Source of the DNA: an uncultured Pelagibacteraceae bacterium
Lineage (GTDB): Bacteria > Pseudomonadota > Alphaproteobacteria > Pelagibacterales > Pelagibacteraceae
Assembly: GCA_902592325.1 (NCBI GenBank)
Contig: CACJEC010000005.1
Location: 1-41,675, forward strand
Reading direction: 5' to 3'
DNA: 41,675 nt
The position numbers and the translations under genes are program-made. Below, one piece after another: positions 10,605 through 17,117 of this stretch (positions within the stretch are counted from its first letter, which is position 1; each line of letters starts with the position of its first letter). Under the pieces are notes generated by a model. The model had not been told where the DNA came from. It ran no database searches and was given only the letters and a program-made list of their open reading frames with translations.

Positions 10605-10811
10605 TTATGCAGTTTTTAAGTTAACTGCTGAAGGACCTTTAGGACCATCTTCAACATCGAAAGTCAAAGCTTGACCCTCATCTAAACCGTTCATACCAGC
10701 ATCTCTTACAGCTGAAACATGTACAAACACATCTTTTTCTTTATCTTCTCTTTCAATAAAACCAAAACCTTTGGTAGGATTGAACCATTTTACTTTTCCT
10801 TGTAGACTCAT
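10605..10811 (-). CDS. cspA: Cold-shock domain protein
   Basis: Single-stranded nucleic-acid-binding cold-shock protein of 68 residues, the standard size. RNP1 is KGFGFIE (about 14-20) and RNP2 is VFVHVSAV (about 28-35); the start [17 protein letters not shown] is typical of alphaproteobacterial Csps. Such proteins melt RNA secondary structure and are abundant. The gene is monocistronic in appearance: it has a long leader with a 10-bp hairpin upstream and a strong terminator downstream. Its AAGAAG Shine-Dalgarno lies about 8 bases before the ATG. Which Csp paralogue it is cannot be told. Confidence 0.93.
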   Translation of the reverse strand: MSLQGKVKWFNPTKGFGFIEREDKEKDVFVHVSAVRDAGMNGLDEGQALTFDVEDGPKGPSAVNLKTA

Positions 10812-10841
10812 ATTTATCTTCTTACTTTTTGTTATATTAAT

Positions 10842-10865
10842 TTATTACTTATAATTAAGTAATAA
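10842..10865 (-). promoter_or_regulatory. 10-bp perfect hairpin in the csp leader
   Basis: TTATTACTTA and TAAGTAATAA are perfectly complementary around a 4-base loop, 30-55 bases upstream of the csp ATG. It could be a 5' UTR stem (cold-shock leaders are often structured), an operator, or the 3' end of the upstream purEK-GNAT transcript. It is not followed by a T-tract on the minus strand, which argues against a terminator. Confidence 0.5.
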
Positions 10866-10871
10866 GCGCTT

Positions 10872-10898
10872 TCTTTACAAAATAATTAGTTTTGTCAA
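10872..10898 (-). promoter_or_regulatory. Candidate csp promoter
   Basis: A perfect TTGACA -35 box on the minus strand (10898-10893) is followed after 15 bases by TAAAGA (10877-10872) as a weak -10. TTGACA is rare enough here to be notable, but the -10 and spacing are imperfect. Transcription would start just before the 10-bp hairpin. Confidence 0.4.
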
Positions 10899-10928
10899 CA
10901 AAATTGATTGATTTGTAATTTTTAAATT

Positions 10929-11396
10929 TTAACTGTTGTTTAAATGTTTTGTGAAATACAAGGAATTAATATCCTCTTTATAGTGTGCAAATGGAGGGCA
11001 TGGTTTAAATCCACTATTAATAAATAATTTTCTTGCTGGTGTAAAAAATATGCCAGAGCCTGTTTCAATACTTAATCTTTTGATATTGAGTTTTTTAGCT
11101 TCCTCAAATAAATGATTTATGACTTTTATTCCATAACCTTTACCTCTAAAATTATCATGTAATCTTATAGATTTAAATTCACCATGATATTTATCTAAAA
11201 ATTTTAAGGCTCCACAACCCATTAATTTATTCTCCTCCCACAGACTCCAAAATTTTATTGAAGGCACTTTAAGTCCAGGAATATCTAATACATGAGCACT
11301 ACCTTCTGGCGAGGCAGCTCTTAATTCAATAAAATGACTTTTTAAAAGTTGATTAACTTCTGGATGATCAAAATTGCCTTCAATTGATTTAAGCAT
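10929..11396 (-). CDS. GNAT-family N-acetyltransferase
   Basis: A cytosolic acetyl-CoA-dependent acyltransferase fold (155 residues). The acetyl-CoA pyrophosphate loop is FRGKGYGIKVINHLF (about 82-96, the R/QxxGxG/A motif) and the C-terminal part GSGIFFTPARKLFINSGFKPC matches the GNAT beta5-alpha4 region. The acceptor substrate is unknown. It starts on the base after the purK stop with no spacer, so it is the third gene of a purE-purK-GNAT operon and is presumably translated by coupling. Linkage to purine synthesis may be only transcriptional. Confidence 0.8.
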   Translation of the reverse strand: MLKSIEGNFDHPEVNQLLKSHFIELRAASPEGSAHVLDIPGLKVPSIKFWSLWEENKLMGCGALKFLDKYHGEFKSIRLHDNFRGKGYGIKVINHLFEEAKKLNIKRLSIETGSGIFFTPARKLFINSGFKPCPPFAHYKEDINSLYFTKHLNNS

Positions 11397-12443
11397 TTAT
11401 TTCAAAATTGTTAAATGACCCATTTTTCGCTTCTCTTTAATATCTTTTTTAAGATAATCAAAAAAAAATTTATTACTATCAAGTTTAGGATTTTCTCTAT
11501 ATTGAACGATCTCACTACCTATTATATTAAACATTTCCGCATTAGATAATTTTTTGACAGTAATTTGATCTAAAGAACAAACAGCTCTAACATGATTTTC
11601 AAACTGACTTATATTGTATGCATTGATTGTTAAATGTCCTGAATTATGTACTCTTGGAGCAATTTCATTAACATATAGATTATCATTTCTGTCTATAAAA
11701 AATTCAACACATAAAGTTCCAATATATTTTAATTCTTCTGCAATTAAAATTGCCCACTCCTTTGATTGATTTAAAATCTTTTCAGTAATATTTGCTGGTA
11801 TTTTTGAATGTCTTAAAATTTGATCTTTATGTATATTTTCAATTGGCTCATAAATTTCATATTTATTTATATTAAATCTAGTTATTATCACTGAAATTTC
11901 TTTTTTCAATTTGACTAATTTTTCTAAAATATAATCTTTTCTAAAATCTATATTTAAAGATTCAATATCTACAATATTTTCAATTAGATGTTGTCCTTTT
12001 CCATCATAACCCATCGTTGTAGTCTTCAATATTCCAGGTAAAAAATCTTCTAACGGTAAAAGATCTTCTTTGTTTTCAATATGAACATATCTCGTAGTTC
12101 TAATATTAAGTTTATTAATAAAATCTTTTTCAGCTAATCGATGCTGAATTAAACGATTAACTGATGGTTTTGGTAATACAGTTTTGAGTTTATTTAATTC
12201 ATTTAAAGTTTCAAAAGGAATGTTTTCAAATTCATAAGTAATAATATCAACTTTTTGAGCAAAATCATAAATTTTATTTTTATCTTTATATTCTGCATAA
12301 ATGAACTGATCACAAAAATTTTGTGCTGGTGCTTTTTGGTCATCACAGTAAATGATTGTTTTGATATTTAATTTTCTAGCAGCAACAGATAACATACTTC
12401 CTAGTTGACCACCTCCAAGTATCCCAAGTTTAATTTCTGACAT
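11397..12443 (-). CDS. purK: N5-carboxyaminoimidazole ribonucleotide synthase
   Basis: ATP-grasp enzyme that carboxylates AIR to N5-CAIR using ATP and bicarbonate in de novo purine synthesis. It starts with LGILGGGQLGSMLSVAARKLN (about 6-26), the PurK signature, and carries TTTMGYDGKGQ (about 141-151) and the C-terminal ATP-grasp metal-binding stretch EFFIDRNDNLYVNEIAPRVHNSGH with YTIEA-like HLTINAY. The 348 residues are normal. Its ATG overlaps the purE stop by one base (TAATG). Confidence 0.95.
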   Translation of the reverse strand: MSEIKLGILGGGQLGSMLSVAARKLNIKTIIYCDDQKAPAQNFCDQFIYAEYKDKNKIYDFAQKVDIITYEFENIPFETLNELNKLKTVLPKPSVNRLIQHRLAEKDFINKLNIRTTRYVHIENKEDLLPLEDFLPGILKTTTMGYDGKGQHLIENIVDIESLNIDFRKDYILEKLVKLKKEISVIITRFNINKYEIYEPIENIHKDQILRHSKIPANITEKILNQSKEWAILIAEELKYIGTLCVEFFIDRNDNLYVNEIAPRVHNSGHLTINAYNISQFENHVRAVCSLDQITVKKLSNAEMFNIIGSEIVQYRENPKLDSNKFFFDYLKKDIKEKRKMGHLTILK

Positions 12444-12934
12444 TATTTAGGATTTTTTTTCACAGATTTAGTTTGAGATAGTCTCCAACTTTTTAGTTTA
12501 TTTTTAATCTTCAAATTGTTGTTTCCAATGATTGATGCTGCTAACAGGGCTGCGTTAATTGCTCCATCTTCACCAATTGCAAGAGTACCTACTGGTATTC
12601 CCTTAGGCATTTGAGATATTGATAGTAAGCTATCTAAACCTTTTAATTTTTTACTTTCAATAGGTACACCTAATACTGGTAATGGAGTTAAAGAAGCAAT
12701 CATACCAGGTAAATGTGCTGATCCTCCAGCACCTGCAATAACAACTCCTATATTATTTTTTTCAACATTAGATGCATACTCATACATTCTTTTAGGGGTT
12801 CTGTGAGCAGAGATGATCTTTGTTTCGAACAAAACTCCTAAATTTTTTAGAGTTTTTTCACATAATTTCATAACCTTATAATCAGACTGGCTACCCATTA
12901 CAATCGATACTTTAAGAGCTTTATTTTTGTTCAT
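12443..12934 (-). CDS. purE: N5-carboxyaminoimidazole ribonucleotide mutase
   Basis: Class I PurE, converting N5-CAIR to CAIR in purine synthesis. All the class signatures are visible in 163 residues: VMGSQSDYKVM (about 12-22), ISAHRTPKRMYEY (about 41-53, containing the catalytic His) and AGAGGSAHLPGMIAS (about 67-81). It is the first gene of purE-purK-GNAT on the minus strand and is divergent from the M19-like gene at 13030 across about 95 bases. Confidence 0.95.
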   Translation of the reverse strand: MNKNKALKVSIVMGSQSDYKVMKLCEKTLKNLGVLFETKIISAHRTPKRMYEYASNVEKNNIGVVIAGAGGSAHLPGMIASLTPLPVLGVPIESKKLKGLDSLLSISQMPKGIPVGTLAIGEDGAINAALLAASIIGNNNLKIKNKLKSWRLSQTKSVKKNPK

Positions 12935-13029
12935 GATGACTTTGAAACTTTATTTCAAAATATACTTAAAATATCAATAAAATTCATAGAAATTAAAAAT
13001 ACATATTGATATGGTTAATCAATCAAAAC

Positions 13030-13995
13030 ATGAATTTTAGAATAGATAACCTTCAATATTGTAATTGGTCACGAAAAATTTTCGAGATCAACAAAGAGGC
13101 ATGTCTAGATGCTGTTCATGTGACTATTGTTTATCATGAAGACTATGATGAACTACTTACAGAAATAAAAAAATGGGAAAAATTATTTAATGAAAATTCA
13201 GATTTAATTTTTTTAGGTAAAGATTTTAATGATATTAAAAAAGCTAACAAAGAAAATAAGACTGCAATTTTTTTTGGTTTCCAAAATTGTTCACCAATCG
13301 AGGATAATATTAATCTAATTGAAAAAGTACATGAACTAGGTTGTCGATTTATGCAGCTGACTTATAATAATCAATCTCTACTAGCAACAGGATGTTACGA
13401 GAAAATAGACAGTGGTGTTACTAATTTTGGCAAGGAGGCTATACGGGAAATGAATAAAGTTGGAATAGTTGTTGATATGTCTCATTCAGCTGAGAAAAGT
13501 ACCTTTGATGCTATTGAATTAAGTCAAAAACCTATTGCAATCACTCATGCAAACCCAAGTTTTTGGCATGCAGCAAAAAGAAACAAATCTAATGATTTAT
13601 TGAAAACTTTAGGAGAAAGTGGAGGGATGTTGGGTCTTTCTTTATATCCACATCATTTGAAAGATAATAATAATTGTACGCTTGAAAGTTTTTGTGAAAT
13701 GACAGCAAGAACTGCAGAAATTATGGAGGTTAAAAATATTGGAATCGGATCAGATCTTTGTTTAGAACAACCAGATAGTGTAGTTGAATGGATGAGAAAT
13801 GGTACTTGGTCTAAAAATAAAAATTATGGAGAGGGATCAAAAAACAAACCTGGTTTTCCAAAACAGCCAGTATGGTTTAAAGATGCTAGAGGTTTTAAAA
13901 ACTTAGAAAAAGGATTAAAAAAGATTGGTTTCTCCGAAGATGAGACTAATGGGATACTTGGTAATAACTGGTTCAATTTTTATAAAAATATTTAA
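13030..13995 (+). CDS. M19 (renal dipeptidase-like) amidohydrolase, variant metal site
   Basis: A member of the membrane-dipeptidase (M19) family, TIM-barrel zinc hydrolases that cleave dipeptides or related amides. Matching segments are GCRFMQLTYNNQSLLATGC, the SGVTNFGKEAIREMNKVGIVVDMSHSAEKS region with metal-ligand His, and PIAITHANP, then a late IGIGSDLCLEQ (metal Asp). However, the N-terminal HxD metal motif of canonical M19 enzymes is not visible; the equivalent region reads DAVHVTIVYHED. I chose the ATG at 13030 (MNFRIDNLQYCNW); an in-frame TTG at 13006 would add eight residues. The next gene begins on the base after its stop, so it heads a tight run of four genes of otherwise unknown function. 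Confidence 0.8.
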   Translation: MNFRIDNLQYCNWSRKIFEINKEACLDAVHVTIVYHEDYDELLTEIKKWEKLFNENSDLIFLGKDFNDIKKANKENKTAIFFGFQNCSPIEDNINLIEKVHELGCRFMQLTYNNQSLLATGCYEKIDSGVTNFGKEAIREMNKVGIVVDMSHSAEKSTFDAIELSQKPIAITHANPSFWHAAKRNKSNDLLKTLGESGGMLGLSLYPHHLKDNNNCTLESFCEMTARTAEIMEVKNIGIGSDLCLEQPDSVVEWMRNGTWSKNKNYGEGSKNKPGFPKQPVWFKDARGFKNLEKGLKKIGFSEDETNGILGNNWFNFYKNI

Positions 13996-15651
13996 ATGCA
14001 AGTTCAATTAAGAAGTCCTAATATTATAATGAAATTATCTAGACTTGGATCTTTTCATCAATCAAAACTATCTTTTTTAAGAAGTTTTTTAGATGAATTT
14101 AAAGATTGGGATTATAAAAGAGATTTATTTGATTTAGATGAGTATGGATATGGAATTGCAGTTTATTCTTTTAAAAAAAAAAATAGAATTTATTCATTAG
14201 TATGTTTTGCAAACGAAATAAGCGATAAAGATAGATCCGATAGAGTTATCGCAACTAAATGGGACGCTGCTTTTACTTTGCATGATGGAACTCCTACTAA
14301 AAAAGATATTGAAAGATTGAAAAAAGAAGTTCCAAAACAAGAAGTAGGCAGGTTATCATATAAAGAGCTTACGCTTTCAAGAGCTAACAAATCAGTAAGA
14401 ATATTTAATCATGTTGTGGAAAGTTTAAGTAATGGTCATCAACCAGATTCAAATCTTTTAGAAAAAGTTGGATATCTTTATAGAACTACAGCAGTTTATG
14501 GGTCCGGCAAGTTTGGCCTAGCAGACAGATTTAGAATTAAAAATAGAGAAGAGATTAATGGTCCATTTAGGCTTGAGATGATGTTAGTTTATCTTGTAAG
14601 ACAATTTACTTTTGATCAAGTAAATCATGTTGCAAAATCCAAAAATCCTAAAACCGCAGTGAGTCTTGACCTCAAAATTTGTAAAAAATTAGGAATTGGT
14701 AATTCTACGGGGCTTGGTATGGCACCTTTTATCGTGAATCATCCTACATTATTAAATAATTGGATTATGAGTAGAGAAATTGCATTAAAAAAAATTAGAG
14801 AAATAAAAAAAATAAAATCTAATGAAATTGAAGTATTTAAAAATAGTTTAAAAAACTCAATTAAAAATATTACAAGTTGGAATTCTGAGAGCGAATATCA
14901 AAAAATAAAAATTAACTCTCTTTTAGAAGATATCAAAAAATTTTTAAATTTTATTGAGACCAAATTTAATTTTGAGGTAGATTATCCTTTTAATGAAATT
15001 TACTTATGGATAGAACAGAAAACTTGTGAAGAATGTATAGAGTATATAGTTTCGATGATGCTCGAACCTTTCGATTACATTGTCAAACCTTTAGTTAGTC
15101 AAATGAGCTCAGAAGAAGATAAATATTTTACTATACCAACACATCGTAATGTTGAGGATTTAAGAAATATTATTGAAAAAAGATATCCAGATATTTTAAA
15201 AATTAATTTTACTAAGAAAGAAAATTATAAAAACTTTTGGTTTATATCAAAAAACAAAGAAGAACCTAGGTATGCTGATAGGTTCAAAGAAATTGGTTCA
15301 AATTTAGAGCAACCATTAGCTATCGCTAGAGATATTAAAAAATTACATAGTCAGCTTATAATTTCAAAAAATAATTTAACAATTGACAAGTTTTTGGTTC
15401 AAAATAATGATTTAAGACATGTTGTGCGAAGAGCTTTTATTATTGAAAAATTTCCGTATTCAGAAATTCAAGATAATACAATCGGTGAAAATGTAGTTCC
15501 AATCGATATGTTAAGGTTAAAATTATCTTTTTTTGGTGCTTTAAAATTTGATCCAAGATCAGATAAGTGGTTAAGAATATGTATGTTTCAAGGTGCACCT
15601 CTTCCTACAGAGTTAAAAAACTTTGATCAACAATGGATTTATAATTCCTAA
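13996..15651 (+). CDS. Large protein of unknown function in the M19/DUF3726 cluster
   Basis: Not recognised. The 551 residues appear soluble, with no signal peptide or transmembrane helix. The N-terminal half is rich in conserved-looking short motifs (KLSRLGSFHQSKLSFLR, ATKWDAAFTLHDG, GSGKFGLADR, STGLGMAPFIVNHP); the middle (about 265-330) is Lys/Glu-rich and probably helical; a CEEC motif follows at about 340. The C-terminus ends VPIDMLRLKLSFFGALKFDPRSDKWLRICMFQ. GSGKFG resembles a glycine loop but is not a complete Walker A with downstream Walker B, so I do not call it an ATPase. It directly abuts the M19 gene upstream and is 9 bases from the DUF3726-like gene, implying one operon and a shared pathway. 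Confidence 0.75.
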   Translation: MQVQLRSPNIIMKLSRLGSFHQSKLSFLRSFLDEFKDWDYKRDLFDLDEYGYGIAVYSFKKKNRIYSLVCFANEISDKDRSDRVIATKWDAAFTLHDGTPTKKDIERLKKEVPKQEVGRLSYKELTLSRANKSVRIFNHVVESLSNGHQPDSNLLEKVGYLYRTTAVYGSGKFGLADRFRIKNREEINGPFRLEMMLVYLVRQFTFDQVNHVAKSKNPKTAVSLDLKICKKLGIGNSTGLGMAPFIVNHPTLLNNWIMSREIALKKIREIKKIKSNEIEVFKNSLKNSIKNITSWNSESEYQKIKINSLLEDIKKFLNFIETKFNFEVDYPFNEIYLWIEQKTCEECIEYIVSMMLEPFDYIVKPLVSQMSSEEDKYFTIPTHRNVEDLRNIIEKRYPDILKINFTKKENYKNFWFISKNKEEPRYADRFKEIGSNLEQPLAIARDIKKLHSQLIISKNNLTIDKFLVQNNDLRHVVRRAFIIEKFPYSEIQDNTIGENVVPIDMLRLKLSFFGALKFDPRSDKWLRICMFQGAPLPTELKNFDQQWIYNS

Positions 15652-15660
15652 ATTAATAAA

Positions 15661-16272
15661 ATGAAATCTTTAAGTGAAATAGATACAACATCTAAAAGAG
15701 CAAGTAGGGCTGTGGGATATTCATGGGGAGAAGCAGAAGAAATAGGAAAAAATATTCGTCTTCTAGAACTATTTGGTTTTGCAGGTATAAAAACACTAAA
15801 TAGATATTATAGTGTGAAAGTTAATAAAAAATTCTCAGATTTAAGTTTAATAAATAAAAATAATAAATCAGAGAAACATGCATATTGCCCAATTATACTG
15901 GGTATAAATTTTTTAGATCAAATTAGGTCCCTTGAAAAGTTTAAAATAATTAAATTTAATAAAGTTTCTTTTCCTCTTCTTCTTTTACCTTTTTTAAGCA
16001 GAAGCTCAGAAATAATAGGAAAAAAAATAAATATTAAGTTTGATAAAATTGAGTTTTTATTAAACCTAAATGTAAATATTTCCTCTAATTTGTTGAATCA
16101 AAATTGTCCTGAAATTGCTAATAATGTTGAGATTAAAATCATTGAAAATAAAGATAGTTTCTCAGATAAAGAATGGCAAAGTTTATATAAACTTTCTGAA
16201 GAAACATTTGTTGAAGAAACAGATAGTTTAAAACAGAGTGCTGCAGGAGCAGGATTAACTGATAATGACTAA
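15661..16272 (+). CDS. DUF3726-like protein
   Basis: A cytosolic 203-residue protein of unknown function. The N-terminus SLSEIDTTSKRASRAVGYSWGEAEEIGKNIRLL carries the W-G-x-A-E-E motif (residues 20-25) that I associate with the DUF3726 family of marine and alphaproteobacterial proteins; this assignment is from memory. The C-terminus (VEETDSLKQSAAGAGLTDND) is also distinctive. No enzyme motif or membrane segment is visible. It is the third gene of the run that begins with the M19-like protein, and its last 8 bases overlap the small two-CxxC gene at 16265. Confidence 0.7.
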   Translation: MKSLSEIDTTSKRASRAVGYSWGEAEEIGKNIRLLELFGFAGIKTLNRYYSVKVNKKFSDLSLINKNNKSEKHAYCPIILGINFLDQIRSLEKFKIIKFNKVSFPLLLLPFLSRSSEIIGKKINIKFDKIEFLLNLNVNISSNLLNQNCPEIANNVEIKIIENKDSFSDKEWQSLYKLSEETFVEETDSLKQSAAGAGLTDND

Positions 16273-16435
16273 AAAAAATAGTGAAAGTCTAATTAAAGAA
16301 AAAGATTTACAAGATTTAGACGATGTTTGTGATGAGTGTAAAAAAACAGATGAAAGTGTATCCCAAAATTTAATATTAACTGGATTTAAAATCTGCAAAT
16401 CATGCAGAGTTTCAAAAACAATATTTCCACTTTAA
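16265..16435 (+). CDS. Small two-CxxC (zinc-ribbon-like) protein, 56 aa
   Basis: A short gene overlapping the end of the DUF3726-like gene (ATG at 16265, stop TAA at 16433-16435). The product begins MTKKNSESLIKEKD and contains two CxxC knuckles, CDEC (residues 22-25) and CKSC (44-47), separated by 18 residues, the geometry of a zinc ribbon or rubredoxin-like knuckle. The overlap with the preceding gene and the matched CxxC pair argue for real coding. Its stop overlaps by 4 bases the stop of the convergent YIP1-like gene. Function unknown; a metal-binding accessory of the cluster is plausible. Confidence 0.65.
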   Translation: MTKKNSESLIKEKDLQDLDDVCDECKKTDESVSQNLILTGFKICKSCRVSKTIFPL

Positions 16436-16977
16436 ATATTGTTGATTGGCAGTGTATTCATTCTACTCATCACAAAAGATATTGATAAAAATGCTATAAT
16501 TAAAAAAGATAAAAATACAATTCCAAAAGATTTTACATTAGACTTTAGACTTAAAATTTGTTTTGTTGAAATTATTAAAGCTGCAAATATCCAAAATTGG
16601 GTTAAAAAAATTATTGGTATCATTAACTCTGGTGTTACTGCAAAAAATCGAATTAATCCTGGTGAATGTGCAAAACCAACTGCCGTTAAAACTTTTTTAA
16701 ACTGTACTTTTGTTTGTTTGTCTGGAAAAAGTTTTACACCTATTACATATATAAGAATTCCCCAAACTAACCATGTAAGAATTGCTGTAAGTCCTGACAT
16801 TGCAACAGCAGTTTTTACAATTGTATTAGCTGCTACTGCACCAGCAATTCCATCTAAAATCATAATTAATCCCGCAAAATAAATTCCAGCTTCTCCAAAA
16901 TTTTTGTTATCGCTATAAAGAGATTTGTCTAGTTTAATAGATTTAAAGATTATGTTTAAAAATTCACCAAACATCAT
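16432..16977 (-). CDS. YIP1-domain-like integral membrane protein
   Basis: A 181-residue protein with about five hydrophobic segments. The arrangement resembles the bacterial YIP1 domain family: an N-terminal amphipathic part, then GIYFAGLIMILDGIAGAVAAN, a second and third span (TAILTWLVWGILIYVIGVKLF), the conserved-type stretch FKKVLTAVGFAHSPGLIRFF, and two final spans. Molecular function of bacterial YIP1 proteins is not known. Two adjacent ATGs (16977 and 16974) are possible starts; the first overlaps by ATGA the stop of the 34-aa gene upstream. Confidence 0.7.
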   Translation of the reverse strand: MMFGEFLNIIFKSIKLDKSLYSDNKNFGEAGIYFAGLIMILDGIAGAVAANTIVKTAVAMSGLTAILTWLVWGILIYVIGVKLFPDKQTKVQFKKVLTAVGFAHSPGLIRFFAVTPELMIPIIFLTQFWIFAALIISTKQILSLKSNVKSFGIVFLSFLIIAFLSISFVMSRMNTLPINNI

Positions 16978-17078
16978 TTTTTTTTATTTTTTTGTTCTTT
17001 GTAAGAAACAATTAATGGGAAGATTATTAAAGCAATAGTAATGATAATGCAAATTGCTATTAAAAAAACTTTTGACAT
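16974..17078 (-). CDS. Single-span membrane micro-protein, 34 aa
   Basis: ATG at 17078 to TGA at 16974-16976. The product starts MSKVFLIAICIIITIALIIF and ends in a basic tail (YKEQKNKKK), a single transmembrane helix with a positively charged cytoplasmic end. The stop overlaps the YIP1-like start by ATGA, the junction type used by real operon neighbours here. The ATG directly follows the 3' arm of a GC-rich hairpin, so translation might be controlled by that structure. No recognisable family. Confidence 0.5.
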   Translation of the reverse strand: MSKVFLIAICIIITIALIIFPLIVSYKEQKNKKK

Positions 17079-17112
17079 TTTCAAGGGGAGCTTGTCTCTC
17101 GCCCCCCTTAAA
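17079..17112 (-). other. GC-rich 12-bp hairpin after the GcvT-like gene
   Basis: Read on the minus strand, 17112-17101 pairs with 17091-17080 (12 pairs, two G-T wobbles, 9-base loop GAGAGACAA). With a run of six G, it stands out in AT-rich DNA. It starts 5 bases after the stop of the GcvT-like gene and ends next to the ATG of the 34-aa gene. No T-tract follows directly, so a canonical terminator is unlikely; mRNA 3'-end protection, partial termination, or masking of the next start are possible. Confidence 0.6.
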
Positions 17113-17117
17113 TAAAT

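Noticed and set aside
13006-13029. TTG at 13006 as start of the M19-like gene
   Set aside because: The extra residues IWLINQN are not typical and a normal ATG follows at 13030 with a family-like N-terminus.
14500-14520. GSGKFG in the 551-aa protein as a Walker A motif
   Set aside because: It lacks the GxxxxGK[ST] form and no Walker B follows, so ATPase assignment is not supported.
16439-16882. 147-codon plus-strand open frame opposite the YIP1-like gene
   Set aside because: The minus-strand frame has coherent membrane helices and operon junctions; the plus-strand product looks like a shadow with no start signal.
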